Positions 1 through 6,727 of a stretch of DNA of 16,254 bases are shown piece after piece. Within the stretch, counting starts at the first letter, position 1. Each line of letters starts with the position of its first letter. The notes beneath the pieces were generated by a model that saw only the letters and a list, made by a program, of their open reading frames with translations, searched no databases and had not been told where the DNA came from. Source of the DNA: Bacillota bacterium (GTDB taxonomy: Bacteria; Bacillota; Syntrophomonadia; Syntrophomonadales; Syntrophomonadaceae); contig JAEWZB010000059.1 in assembly GCA_023395515.1 (NCBI GenBank), positions 1-16,254 of the forward strand, written 5' to 3'. The translations under genes and the position numbers were made by a program.

Positions 1-21
1 TTTCTCTTTCAGGCTGATCAT
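1..21 (-). CDS. 5' end of an unidentified leftward gene (partial)
   Basis: On the minus strand an ATG at 21-19 opens a frame reading MISLKEK before the window ends. An AGGAGGT ribosome site at about 31-37 sits nine bases upstream, which is the main support. The gene points the same way as the met operon but lies beyond that operon's terminator, so it is probably a separate unit. Seven codons are too few to say what it encodes. Confidence 0.55.
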
Positions 22-189
22 CTCCCGGGAACCTCCTATATATCTTTTAGACACATAGGAAAGTCTATTTTATCCCGGGGGACTTTTCAATTATTATGCT
101 GGGGTAGTTTTAGATTATCACTAACAAGGCTGTAATGCATCAGCCTACTTCGGATATTCGGGGGGGAGAATTCATGCTCTTTTATAACC

Positions 190-224
190 AAAAAATAAAG
201 GCGACCTCTGTTGTGGAGGCCGCC
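190..224 (-). terminator. Intrinsic terminator of the metNIQ operon
   Basis: Read on the minus strand, a GC-rich hairpin (arms at 216-224 and 200-208, one mismatch, seven-base loop) is followed by a T-rich run (TTTATTTTTT, complement of 190-199). It begins 30 bases after the metQ stop. The stretch between it and the partial gene at 1-21 shows only a small GGCTG/CAGCC hairpin at 127-144 and no convincing promoter. Confidence 0.85.
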
Positions 225-253
225 CTTACTCACTATAATGTCTTGCCTATAAC

Positions 254-1099
254 CTAAAAGGATGGTACACAAGCACCTTGATATTTTTCTTCTAAGAAAG
301 TTCTTACTTCTTCGGAATGTAATGCTTTAGCCAGCTTTTGAATATTTTCTTGGTTTTCATCACCAGCTCTTACTACTAAAACATTAGCAAACGGAGAATC
401 AGAAGGCTCCATAAAGATTGAGTCATTAACCGGATTTAAATTAGCTTCCAAAGCATAGTTGCTATTGATAACACATATAGCCAGGTCTTCCAAAGCCCGG
501 GGCAGCATAGGAGCATCCATCATTTGAATCTTAAGTTTCTTAGGATTTTCCGCTATATCAACATCAGTAGCAGTAACTCCTACACCATCTTTAAGTTTTA
601 TAAGTCCGGCACTTTGTAAAACTAATAAAGCTCGGCCGCCATTAGTGGCATCATTAGGAATTCCTACTATAGCGCCATCAGCCAGGTCCTTAAGGTCAGT
701 TATAGATTTAGAATAAACTCCCATAGGTTCATTATGAACTTTAACTACTTCTTTTAAATCAGCATTATTTTTAGCATTAAAATCATCTAAGTATGGTGTA
801 TGTTGGAAGAAGTTAGCATCAATTTGTCCGTCTTTTAAAGCCGGGTTGATTAAAACATAATCGGTAAATTCCTTAATAACTAAGTCAACACCTTCCTCAA
901 CTAGTAAAGGTTTAACTACCTCCAATATTTCTGCATGGGGTTTAGCAGTAGCACCTACTACTAGTTTAGGCGACGGTTCTTGTTGTTGCTGTTGCTGCTG
1001 TTGATTTTGGTCGGAACCGTTTCCGGCACTATTGCTGCAACCGGCCAGAACACCTAAAGATAATAATAAACATAATACTAATACCAGATATTTTTTCAC
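254..1099 (-). CDS. metQ: Methionine ABC transporter substrate-binding lipoprotein MetQ
   Basis: Binding protein that captures methionine (or methionine sulfoxide) outside the membrane and hands it to MetI/MetN. The 281-residue protein begins with a lipoprotein signal peptide: basic MKK, a hydrophobic stretch, then a lipobox LAGC with Cys21 as the lipidated residue. A low-complexity linker follows, with nine of residues 31-40 being Gln. The mature part (from about residue 45, KLVVGATAKPHAEIL) matches the NlpA/MetQ family, including the PNDATNGGRAL segment. The start is GTG with GAGGAGGTAAC just upstream. The gene begins only four bases after the metI stop and is last in the operon, so it is controlled by the SAM-I riboswitch ahead of metN. 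The Gln-rich linker is unusually long but probably harmless, since linkers behind lipoboxes are variable. Confidence 0.95.
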   Translation of the reverse strand: MKKYLVLVLCLLLSLGVLAGCSNSAGNGSDQNQQQQQQQQEPSPKLVVGATAKPHAEILEVVKPLLVEEGVDLVIKEFTDYVLINPALKDGQIDANFFQHTPYLDDFNAKNNADLKEVVKVHNEPMGVYSKSITDLKDLADGAIVGIPNDATNGGRALLVLQSAGLIKLKDGVGVTATDVDIAENPKKLKIQMMDAPMLPRALEDLAICVINSNYALEANLNPVNDSIFMEPSDSPFANVLVVRAGDENQENIQKLAKALHSEEVRTFLEEKYQGACVPSF

Positions 1100-1103
1100 T
1101 TTG

Positions 1104-1820
1104 TTACCTCCTCTTTTTAACTATGTTGGCAGTAGCCTTATCACCAAGCACCTGAATTCCCTGCACCATTAAAATTAATATAATTACCGTAGTCCAAAGT
1201 ATAGTATATTCGTAGCGCTGGTAACCATAATAGTATGCTAGTGTACCTAGTCCCCCCCCTCCTACAATACCAGCCATAGCTGAATATCCTACCAGATTTA
1301 TAGTAGTAATAGCTACCCCTAAAATAACTGAAGGCATGGCTTCCGGTACTAATACTTTATATATTATTTGCCAGGCATTAGCACCCATAGATAAAGCTGC
1401 CTCAATTAAACCCCATTCAATTTCCCGCATAGATGTTTCTACTAATCTTGCCACAAAGGGGATGGCCGCCAAAGTTAATGGCACGATTGATGCGGCGGTC
1501 CCGATGTAAGTACCAATAATTAAGCGGGTTAATGGTATTATTAAAATCAAAAATATAATAAAAGGTATAGAACGGGCTATATTGACGATAAAAGCCAAGG
1601 TGCTGTTAAGGGGTTTATTTTCCAAAATATGTCCCGGCTCGGTAGTTACTAAAATAATTCCCAGAGGCAAACCTAACAAATAGCTCAAAAAGGTAGCAAT
1701 GGCAATCATGTAAATAGTTTCCCAAGTAGCAAATAAGACTTTTTCAGCAATCCAGGCATTATCACCTAAAAAATTAGTGAAAAATAAGTTAATATCCAGG
1801 CCGTTAATTATTTCAAGCAT
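1104..1820 (-). CDS. metI: Methionine ABC transporter permease MetI
   Basis: Membrane subunit of the MetNIQ importer. The 238-residue protein has about five to six hydrophobic segments. It carries the family's cytoplasmic coupling-loop signature around EAALSMGANAWQIIYKVLVPEAMP, which docks on the MetN ATPase, followed by a glycine-rich GGGGLG stretch. Length matches the family (about 220 residues). Its ATG overlaps the metN stop by eight bases (ATGCTTGA), the usual sign of translational coupling, and metQ follows after four bases. Family assignment is firm. The exact substrate (L-Met, D-Met or the sulfoxide) cannot be read from the sequence, but SAM-I control argues for methionine. Confidence 0.95.
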   Translation of the reverse strand: MLEIINGLDINLFFTNFLGDNAWIAEKVLFATWETIYMIAIATFLSYLLGLPLGIILVTTEPGHILENKPLNSTLAFIVNIARSIPFIIFLILIIPLTRLIIGTYIGTAASIVPLTLAAIPFVARLVETSMREIEWGLIEAALSMGANAWQIIYKVLVPEAMPSVILGVAITTINLVGYSAMAGIVGGGGLGTLAYYYGYQRYEYTILWTTVIILILMVQGIQVLGDKATANIVKKRR

Positions 1821-2841
1821 TTTTCAACACCTCAATTTCTAATCCTTTAGCACGCAAATAGGCTAAGGCTTCATTAATTATGGCAGCGTCTCCTATTAAC
1901 TCCAAAACTAAATTACCGAAAGGAGTATCCTTAACCCGGTCTATATTTCCGTATAAAATATTAATTTGCAGATCAAAAGATTTCATTAAGGAAGAAATTA
2001 TAGGTTCCCCGGCCGATTTACCAATAAAGGAAACCCTGATTAAACGGGTGTAAACTCCGCTTTCTAAAGGAATATTATGAATAAGGTCTTCCGGTACTTC
2101 ATTTTTAACTAGGGCATTTATAAAACTGCGGGAGGTAGGAGTGCCCGGGTTGGAAAATACGGTTAGGACATCGCCCACTTCCACAATTTTAGAGTTATCT
2201 ATGACTGCTACCCTATCACATACCTGCTTAATTACATTCATATCATGAGTTATCAAAAGGATAGTTAAATCAAGTTGCTTATTTATATCCTTAAGCAATT
2301 TTAGTATAGAGCGGGTTGTTTCCGGGTCCAGAGCTGAAGTAGCTTCATCGGATAATAATATTTTAGGATTATTGGCTAAAGCTCTGGCAATCCCAACCCT
2401 TTGCTTTTGACCGCCGCTAAGCTGTGCAGGATAGACCTTAGCTTTATCGGTTAGTCCTACTAAGTCTAAAAGTTCACTGACCTTGTCTTTAGCATCTTTA
2501 TAGGGTACCTTAGCAATTTCTAAAGGAAACATTATGTTATCAAAAACAGTTCGGGATGACAGTAAATTAAAATGCTGAAAAATCATGCCTATTTTCTGCC
2601 GGGCATTGCGTAATTTACTTTTATCTAAATTGGTTAAATCCTGCCCATCCACAATAATAGAACCTTGGGTAGGTTTCTCCAGCATGTTTATACAACGGAT
2701 CAAGGTGCTTTTACCGGCACCACTTAAGCCTATAATCCCAAATATTTCGCCGCGGTCCACGGAAAGGCTAACATTATCCAAAGCTAAAACTTCATGACTT
2801 GCTCCAGTATAAATTTTAGTAAGATTATTAATTGTTATCAA
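1813..2841 (-). CDS. metN: Methionine ABC transporter ATP-binding protein MetN
   Basis: ATPase that drives methionine import. In the 342 residues I see Walker A GLSGAGKST (38-46), Q-loop Gln89, ABC signature LSGGQKQR (141-148), Walker B ILLSDEATS (161-169) with catalytic Glu166, and the switch His in LLITHD. The last 80 or so residues (about 265-340, with FGNLVLELIGD) form a NIL domain, which in this family binds methionine and inhibits transport when the cell is replete. The start is TTG at 2841-2839 with an AGGAGG site eight bases before it; that site lies directly behind the U-tract of the riboswitch terminator. First gene of metN-metI-metQ. Control is therefore double: transcript attenuation by SAM and protein-level feedback through the NIL domain. 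Confidence 0.96.
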   Translation of the reverse strand: MITINNLTKIYTGASHEVLALDNVSLSVDRGEIFGIIGLSGAGKSTLIRCINMLEKPTQGSIIVDGQDLTNLDKSKLRNARQKIGMIFQHFNLLSSRTVFDNIMFPLEIAKVPYKDAKDKVSELLDLVGLTDKAKVYPAQLSGGQKQRVGIARALANNPKILLSDEATSALDPETTRSILKLLKDINKQLDLTILLITHDMNVIKQVCDRVAVIDNSKIVEVGDVLTVFSNPGTPTSRSFINALVKNEVPEDLIHNIPLESGVYTRLIRVSFIGKSAGEPIISSLMKSFDLQINILYGNIDRVKDTPFGNLVLELIGDAAIINEALAYLRAKGLEIEVLKNA

Positions 2842-2855
2842 AACCTTAGCCTCCT

Positions 2856-2891
2856 AAAAATAAAATGCCTCTTTGTCCAACACAAAGAGGC
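2856..2891 (-). terminator. Riboswitch-controlled terminator before metN
   Basis: Minus-strand hairpin with perfect ten-base arms (GCCTCTTTGT / ACAAAGAGGC, plus coordinates 2882-2891 and 2867-2876) and a five-base loop, followed by ATTTTATTTTT. It lies between the SAM-I aptamer and the metN ribosome site. In SAM-I elements a terminator forms when SAM holds the P1 helix. The CTCTT of its 5' arm could pair with AAGAG in the 3' strand of P1 to make the competing antiterminator. Confidence 0.92.
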
Positions 2892-2906
2892 AAGATATAC
2901 TTCTTA

Positions 2907-3007
2907 CTCTTATCTGCCAGACATATAATCTGCAGGAATTAGCACCATACCTGTAGGCTGGTTGCCGGGCGTCATAGGGCCAGTCCCTCTGCCTCTCTGG
3001 ATAAGAG
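2907..3007 (-). ncRNA. SAM-I (S-box) riboswitch
   Basis: The minus strand shows the conserved S-box core in order: CTTATCCAGAGAGGCAGAGG, then GACTGGCCC, then TGACGCCCGGCAACC, then GGTATGGTGCTAATTCC, then GGCAGATAAGAG closing the structure. P1 pairs CTCTTAT (3007-3001) with ATAAGAG (2913-2907). The class binds S-adenosylmethionine and turns expression off. Its position ahead of a methionine importer and its linked terminator fit that role exactly. Confidence 0.97.
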
Positions 3008-3028
3008 ATATTTTTAATTAAAAACATC

Positions 3029-3063
3029 ATTATAATAATATCATCATCAATAATGCCCGTCAA
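3029..3063 (-). promoter_or_regulatory. Promoter of the metNIQ operon
   Basis: Minus strand: -35 TTGACG (3063-3058), a 17-base spacer, then -10 TATTAT (3040-3035), immediately followed by an alternative -10 TATAAT (3034-3029). Transcription would start just before the SAM-I aptamer, as expected. Confidence 0.75.
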
Positions 3064-3156
3064 CACTAGTTAAGATATTGAAACTATTCCATACCGGGAA
3101 AAAAAATCCTGCTAAATTTCCGTGGAGTCCGTACCGGATTACCGGGGGGGCAGAGT

Positions 3157-3699
3157 TCAATAGTTTAGCGCCGCCGGATCTCTTTGTAAAATTATTTTAC
3201 TCACCAAATTATTGCGTATCTGAAAAATTATGCTGGTACTGTTATCGGCGCCATAAGCAGCATCAAAATTATCTTTATCACCTTTTTTAGAAACGGAAGC
3301 GTAATTAGGACCATATGCTTCCACAACTTTACTAAAAGGGTCACTAACTTTTATAGCGCGGTTAGTCATAATACTGCTGTCAGAAATATGAAGCTTACAC
3401 AAAATATTTTCATCTTCAGTAAAGGTTAGCAAAATATCTAAATTTTCCGGGCTATATATTGTACTCATACCTAACATTTTGCCCTGGGGCAGAACTTGTA
3501 CTACCTCATCCCAATCTGAAATACCAACCTTAAGCTGCCCGGTAGAAAAGTCTACTAAAAAGTCATTTTTACCTAAAATAGTATCGGTATCAGGATATAC
3601 AATATCAAGGGGGTCTTGATGATTAGCTATATAAAAACCAAAAGCATATACTACAGCTACTATCATTATTACAATTAAATATTGATAACGCTTATTCAC
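3157..3699 (-). CDS. Membrane-anchored protein of unknown function
   Basis: I do not recognise this 180-residue protein. Residues 1-27 (MNKRYQYLIVIMIVAVVYAF and on) form one uncleaved-looking membrane anchor with a basic N-terminus, so the remaining 150 residues are probably outside the cell. The outer part is soluble, has a single Cys, and contains segments such as SDPFSKVVEAYGPNY and QIRNNLVSKIILQ that resemble small extracytoplasmic folds in which a residue run is compared with an expected trajectory of growth or stress proteins, but that is not an identification. Start is GTG with AAGGAG nine bases upstream. It stands alone, divergent from the radical SAM gene. No clear terminator follows; a G-rich stretch lies just after the stop. 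Confidence 0.7.
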   Translation of the reverse strand: MNKRYQYLIVIMIVAVVYAFGFYIANHQDPLDIVYPDTDTILGKNDFLVDFSTGQLKVGISDWDEVVQVLPQGKMLGMSTIYSPENLDILLTFTEDENILCKLHISDSSIMTNRAIKVSDPFSKVVEAYGPNYASVSKKGDKDNFDAAYGADNSTSIIFQIRNNLVSKIILQRDPAALNY

Positions 3700-3767
3700 T
3701 TAAAGCAACTCCTTAATCTATTCAATTTATGGCTGACTCGTAAAAGGGAATAATATATGTAATTAAT

Positions 3768-3797
3768 TTAACATCTTATTTACATATATGCTATTAT
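3768..3797 (+). promoter_or_regulatory. Promoter of the radical SAM gene
   Basis: TTAACA (3768-3773), 18 bases, TATTAT (3792-3797); TATACT at 3795-3800 is an alternative -10. Transcription would begin near 3805, which puts the ATG at 3788 inside the promoter and supports the GTG at 3830 as the true start. Confidence 0.5.
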
Positions 3798-3829
3798 ACT
3801 CTGTGGAAATTAAAATAGGTAGGTGCCCC

Positions 3830-4777
3830 GTGGAATTTAAAGCTCTAGAACATCTTAGTTGGGATGGTAAGAGATACCATAACCTCAACTATCATTTAAA
3901 AAATAAATTTGGCCATAAGGTTTTTAAAATACCATTAGATGCAGGATTTACTTGCCCTAATCGGGATGGCACTCTGGCTAAAGGAGGCTGTTTATTTTGC
4001 AGTACTAGTGGTTCAGGTGATTTTGCTGGTGATAGTCAAGATTCTATCCGAGAACAGTTTGCCCAAGTAACGGACATAATGCACCGTAAATGGGCAACCG
4101 GCCAGTATATCGCTTACTTTCAGGCTTTTTCCAATACTTATGCTCCGGTAGCAAGGTTACAAACCCTTTATGAGGAGGCTTTAAGCCAGCCGGGGGTAGT
4201 TGGCTTAGCTATTGCTACCCGGCCAGACTGTATTGATGATGGGGTAGTGGATTTGCTAGGAAATCTTAATCAACGTACTTATCTGTGGGTGGAACTAGGG
4301 CTGCAGACTATACATAAAAAAACGGCTAGGCAGATGAATTTGCAGTATGATTATGACTCATTTCTAGGGGCTTTGGAAAAATTGCAAAATGAAAAGATAG
4401 AAACTTGTGCCCATATTATTTTAGGTTTACCGGGGGAAACTAGGGAGGATATGTTAGAAACGGCCCAAGAGGTAGCCCGGCTGCCTCTACAGGGCCTAAA
4501 AATTCATTTACTCCATTTGATGCAAGATACCCCTTTAGCCCGAATTTATCAGGAAAAACCTTTTGCTTTCTTAAGACAGGATGAGTATGTGAATTTAGTA
4601 GCCGACATCTTAGAAATTATTTCCCCGGAAATGATTATTCACCGTCTGACCGGGGACAGCCCCCGCCAACTTTTAATTGGACCTCATTGGAGTCTAAATA
4701 AATGGGAAGTTTTAAATAATATAGATAAGTGCTTAGTAGAAAGGGATACTTGGCAGGGCAAACTATATAAAGCTTAG
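3830..4777 (+). CDS. Radical SAM protein of the YhcC/YtqA (TIGR01212) family
   Basis: Iron-sulfur enzyme that cleaves S-adenosylmethionine to a radical; the substrate of this family is not settled to my knowledge. The 315 residues begin WDGKRYHNLNYHLKNKFG, the family's N-terminal signature. The cluster-binding cysteines follow in DAGFTCPNRDGTLAKGGCLFC (Cys42, 54 and 57 from the GTG start), with the long first spacing peculiar to this family rather than CxxxCxxC. Later motifs include ATRPDCID, WVELGLQT, HIILGLPGET and LKIHLLHLMQDTPLA, all expected of the TIM barrel. I chose GTG at 3830 because AGGTAGG lies just upstream, whereas the in-frame ATG at 3788 has no ribosome site and falls in the promoter. 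Single gene; unrelated to its neighbours as far as I can see. Confidence 0.92.
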   Translation: MEFKALEHLSWDGKRYHNLNYHLKNKFGHKVFKIPLDAGFTCPNRDGTLAKGGCLFCSTSGSGDFAGDSQDSIREQFAQVTDIMHRKWATGQYIAYFQAFSNTYAPVARLQTLYEEALSQPGVVGLAIATRPDCIDDGVVDLLGNLNQRTYLWVELGLQTIHKKTARQMNLQYDYDSFLGALEKLQNEKIETCAHIILGLPGETREDMLETAQEVARLPLQGLKIHLLHLMQDTPLARIYQEKPFAFLRQDEYVNLVADILEIISPEMIIHRLTGDSPRQLLIGPHWSLNKWEVLNNIDKCLVERDTWQGKLYKA

Positions 4778-4783
4778 CTGGTC

Positions 4784-4811
4784 TTGAATAAAAGTTAAAT
4801 AGGTGTATAAT
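4784..4811 (+). promoter_or_regulatory. Promoter of the guanidine exporter operon
   Basis: TTGAAT (4784-4789), 16-base spacer, perfect TATAAT (4806-4811). It begins seven bases after the radical SAM stop and lies just ahead of the riboswitch. Confidence 0.75.
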
Positions 4812-4839
4812 TTGATGGAGATAATTATATAAAAAAAGT

Positions 4840-4930
4840 TTTCTAGGGTTCCGTAACCATAGGTTAGTCTGGTCCGAGAGAAAACTCACAGCTTCGGCTG
4901 TGTCACGGAAGGATAAAAGCCTGGGAGATA
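4840..4930 (+). ncRNA. Guanidine-I (ykkC) riboswitch
   Basis: Conserved ykkC landmarks appear in order: TCTAGGGTTCCG, GGTCTGGTCCGAGAG-like segment (here TTAGTCTGGTCCGAGAG), a variable hairpin CACAGCTTCGGCTGTG, then TCACGGAAGGATAAAAGCC and TGGGAGA. P1 pairs TTCTAGG (4841-4847) with the closing CCTGGGA (4920-4926). The class binds guanidinium and turns genes on. The two SMR exporter genes downstream are its classic targets. Confidence 0.95.
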
Positions 4931-4965
4931 CTGTTTAACAGTTTTCTCTTAGGTTTTCTTATTTT
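4920..4965 (+). terminator. Riboswitch-controlled terminator before the SMR genes
   Basis: An imperfect hairpin of about 13 pairs runs from 4920 to 4953 (5' arm CCTGGGAGATACTG, 3' arm CAGTTTTCTCTTAGG with one mismatch and one bulge), followed by TTTTCTTATTTT. Its 5' arm contains the 3' strand of riboswitch P1, so aptamer closure and the terminator exclude each other. Guanidine binding would therefore prevent termination. Confidence 0.85.
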
Positions 4966-4997
4966 GTGGAAAAGCTAAATGGGGAGGTATCAAATAC

Positions 4998-5339
4998 ATG
5001 AATAAAAACTGGATGAAAGTATTTATTGCCGCTTTTTTTGAAGTCATGTGGGTTATTGGCTTAAAACATGCTGATGGCTTAGGGGAGTGGGCTGGGACTG
5101 TCATAGCTATTATAATTAGCTTTTATTTAATGATCATGGCCGGAAAAAGGCTGCCGGTAGGAACCGTATATGCTGTTTTTGTAGGGTTAGGTACCGCGGG
5201 AACCGTTTTTGCAGATATTGTATTTTTCGGGGAGCCCTTTAAAATAGCCAAACTTATTTTGATTTTGCTTTTATTAGCCGGAATAATTGGCTTGAAATTA
5301 GTTACCAATGACAAGGTTACAGAAGGAGCTGAATCTTAA
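4998..5339 (+). CDS. gdnC: SMR-family guanidinium exporter subunit (YkkC/GdnC type)
   Basis: Small multidrug resistance protein that exchanges protons for guanidinium at the cell membrane. The 113 residues form four hydrophobic helices. The essential proton/substrate-coupling glutamate is Glu15 in AAFFEVMWVIGLKHADG, and the Gdx/SugE-type motif GKRLPVGTVYAVFVGLGTAGT follows in helix 3. A short polar tail (TNDKVTEGAES) extends past helix 4. GGGGAGG sits about ten bases before the ATG. It overlaps the next SMR gene by one base (TAATG), as in paired heteromeric SMRs such as Bacillus ykkC-ykkD, in which both subunits are needed. The guanidine-I riboswitch upstream makes guanidinium the best-supported substrate, as opposed to the quaternary amines exported by EmrE-type relatives. 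Confidence 0.92.
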   Translation: MNKNWMKVFIAAFFEVMWVIGLKHADGLGEWAGTVIAIIISFYLMIMAGKRLPVGTVYAVFVGLGTAGTVFADIVFFGEPFKIAKLILILLLLAGIIGLKLVTNDKVTEGAES

Positions 5340-5653
5340 TGGCGTGGGTTTTTTTACTTGTGGCAGGCCTGTTTGAAACATTGGGAGTCACCATGATAAA
5401 TAAATTTCATAAAGAGAACAGTTGGCAGTCGGCAGTATATCTAATTCTGGGATTTGGAGCCAGTTTCATATTTCTGGCTCATGCTATTAAAACATTGCCG
5501 ATGGGAACCGCGTATGCCATTTGGACCGGAATAGGTGCTTCCGGTGGGGCAATACTAGGGATGTTTTTCTACGGCGAATCAAAAGACTGGAAAAGAATAG
5601 TCTTTATAACTATGATATTAGGAGGAGCTATCGGTTTAAAATTAATTTCGTAA
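5339..5653 (+). CDS. gdnD: SMR-family guanidinium exporter subunit (YkkD/GdnD type)
   Basis: Partner of the preceding SMR protein. The 104 residues give four membrane helices, with the conserved membrane glutamate at position 13 (LLVAGLFETLGVTM) and the helix-3 motif IKTLPMGTAYAIWTGIGASGG. It ends in IGLKLIS with no extra tail, so the two subunits differ in length as they do in YkkC/YkkD. The ATG shares one base with the upstream stop, and AAGGAGCT lies about ten bases before it, so translation is coupled. No terminator is evident between its stop and the tRNA promoter. Confidence 0.92.
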   Translation: MAWVFLLVAGLFETLGVTMINKFHKENSWQSAVYLILGFGASFIFLAHAIKTLPMGTAYAIWTGIGASGGAILGMFFYGESKDWKRIVFITMILGGAIGLKLIS

Positions 5654-5674
5654 AGTAATACTATAGTAGTTTTC

Positions 5675-5704
5675 TTGACATTGTTTCAGGTGATGGTATA
5701 TAAT
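5675..5704 (+). promoter_or_regulatory. Promoter of the tRNA-Leu gene
   Basis: Consensus TTGACA (5675-5680), 18-base spacer, consensus TATAAT (5699-5704). Transcription would start about 20 bases before the mature tRNA. Confidence 0.85.
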
Positions 5705-5730
5705 TTTCTTTGCTAAGGAAATAAATATAT

Positions 5731-5817
5731 GCGGCAGTGGCGGAATCGGCAGACGCGCTAGATTCAGGTTCTAGTGGGGGAAACTTCGTGGAGGTTCAAG
5801 TCCTCTCTGCCGCACCA
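5731..5817 (+). tRNA. tRNA-Leu, anticodon CAG
   Basis: Seven-base acceptor arms GCGGCAG / CTGCCGC pair fully, with discriminator A and an encoded CCA end (5815-5817). The anticodon stem CTAGA/TCTAG holds loop TTCAGGT, giving CAG for CUG leucine codons. A long variable arm (GTGGGGGAAACTTCGTGG region), typical of class II leucine tRNAs, and a T-loop GTTCAAGTC are visible. No broken tRNA copy is seen at the far end of the tail locus, so it does not look like that locus's integration site. Confidence 0.98.
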
Positions 5818-5828
5818 TAGGAATTTAG

Positions 5829-5856
5829 GGAATCCGAGAGGATTCCTTTATTTTTT
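5829..5856 (+). terminator. Terminator of tRNA-Leu
   Basis: Perfect seven-base hairpin GGAATCC-GAGA-GGATTCC followed by TTTATTTTTT. Confidence 0.93.
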
Positions 5857-5869
5857 CTGATTCAAATTC

Positions 5870-6043
5870 ATGCATGTTTTAGCCCATTTATATGAATATT
5901 ACATGAGACTGGCAGAAATTATTTTTAAGGATATTAAACGGGCAAATCTCGAAATCATCGGCAAGAATAATGGTGGCGTAGGTAATGCTGGAGTCCATGA
6001 AAAGTAAAATCAGGATGTCCAAGTTTTATCGCAAGGTTCTGAA
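5870..6043 (+). CDS. Doubtful small reading frame, possibly a gene remnant
   Basis: A frame of 57 codons begins MHVLAHLYEYYMRLAEII and ends inside the terminator hairpin that follows. It has a coding-like look (charged and aliphatic residues, few rare codons) but no ribosome site before either ATG (5870 or 5903) and no family I recognise. The strand-specific terminator immediately after it suggests that something on this strand was once transcribed here. It may be a decayed gene end rather than a functional protein. Confidence 0.15.
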
Positions 6044-6061
6044 ACCTTGCGATAAGTTTTT
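6027..6061 (+). terminator. Strong plus-strand terminator
   Basis: Perfect 13-base arms (TTATCGCAAGGTT / AACCTTGCGATAA at 6027-6039 and 6044-6056), four-base loop CTGA, then GTTTTT. The minus-strand side lacks a T run, so it works rightward even though the next gene is leftward. It may insulate the coiled-coil gene from readthrough past the tRNA. Confidence 0.75.
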
Positions 6062-6089
6062 CTATTTATGGGCTGGGCATAGTTGTTAT

Positions 6090-6620
6090 TTATTTTTCGG
6101 CTCGCAACAGTCGCAGCTCGGTTTCCTGGTCTTCTTGCCTTTGCCCTAACTCGATAAGCATAAAAGAGTGAGTCTGCAGAGTATCTTCTATTTTGGCCAG
6201 AGATTTTTTAATAGATTTAAAGTAATCTTGATTTATAGAACGGTCGTCAAATAATGCCCGGATTTTTTCGGTAAGGTCGTTTTCCATGCGCACTTGCGAT
6301 TGACGAATTCCCTCGACATCATTGGTTAATTTAACAACTTGCTTAACTAAAATATTTTGCCCGTTTTCCAGATTCTCTTGCCTAGTTTCTAGGTTTTTTT
6401 GTCCGTCTTTTAATTCGCTAACATCATTTTTTAATAGGTTTACATCACCTTTTAACTCGCTAACATCGCCTTTTAATCCGCTTACATCATCCTTTAACTC
6501 GCATACATCACTTTTTAATCCGCTTACATCATCCTTTAACTCGCATACATTACCTTTTAATCCGCTTACCTCATTAACGATTAAGTCAAGCATTTGCAAA
6601 ATCTTTTCTTCGTTATTCAT
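6090..6620 (-). CDS. Coiled-coil repeat protein of unknown function
   Basis: 176 residues, almost all predicted long coiled coil with no signal peptide or membrane segment. Residues about 15-75 are a tandem 14-residue (two-heptad) repeat of the type VxELKxDVxxLKxD, with hydrophobic residues at heptad core positions and acidic/Lys flanks. A less regular coil follows (NLETRQENLENGQN) and a basic/acidic C-terminal helix ends in LRLLRAEK. Start is ATG with two purine-rich ribosome sites (GGAGGAGAAAGGAGAG) just ahead. It follows the repressor in the same direction after about 107 bases, so it could be cotranscribed with it. Whether it belongs to the tail locus or is host DNA is unclear. Similar heptad-repeat proteins are common in Clostridia and have no known job. 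Confidence 0.7.
   Translation of the reverse strand: MNNEEKILQMLDLIVNEVSGLKGNVCELKDDVSGLKSDVCELKDDVSGLKGDVSELKGDVNLLKNDVSELKDGQKNLETRQENLENGQNILVKQVVKLTNDVEGIRQSQVRMENDLTEKIRALFDDRSINQDYFKSIKKSLAKIEDTLQTHSFMLIELGQRQEDQETELRLLRAEK
6439..6564 (-). repeat. 42-bp tandem repeats inside the coiled-coil gene
   Basis: Copies at 6481-6522 and 6523-6564 are nearly identical; 6439-6480 is a diverged third copy. Period 42 keeps frame and adds exactly two heptads per copy, so copy number can change by slippage without breaking the protein. Confidence 0.85.
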
Positions 6621-6727
6621 TCTTAGACTCTCCTTTCTCCTCCAGGGCCTTATAGAATGGCTATGACGCCCTATTGGATTAACTCTTGTTTGCCATCACC
6701 TAGGGCCTTAATGGGTTACTTGAAAAC

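Noticed and set aside
2854..3066. A 70-codon leftward frame ahead of metN
   Set aside because: It runs through the SAM-I aptamer and terminator; the RNA structures explain the sequence, and no ribosome site precedes it.
3078..3290. A 70-codon rightward frame over the end of the unknown membrane protein
   Set aside because: Overlaps the better-supported leftward gene, has no ribosome site and no recognisable composition.
3788..3829. ATG at 3788 as start of the radical SAM protein
   Set aside because: No ribosome site, lies in the likely promoter, and the extra 14 residues are not part of the family's usual N-terminus.
5731..5817. tRNA-Leu as integration site of the phage-like locus
   Set aside because: No repeated tRNA 3' end is seen near 16066, the tRNA has its own intact terminator, and another gene lies between.
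6439..6564. Regular repeats as a possible CRISPR array
   Set aside because: The repeats are contiguous without spacers, in frame and code for heptads.
6322..6666. A 114-codon rightward frame with repeats
   Set aside because: It is the antisense of the 42-bp heptad repeats; the open frame is a by-product of the repeat and has no ribosome site.
6644..6710. 9-bp direct repeat AGGGCCTTA (6644-6652 and 6702-6710) as an attachment site
   Set aside because: Both copies are on the same side of the locus, none is found near the right end (16066-16094), and no integrase is present.
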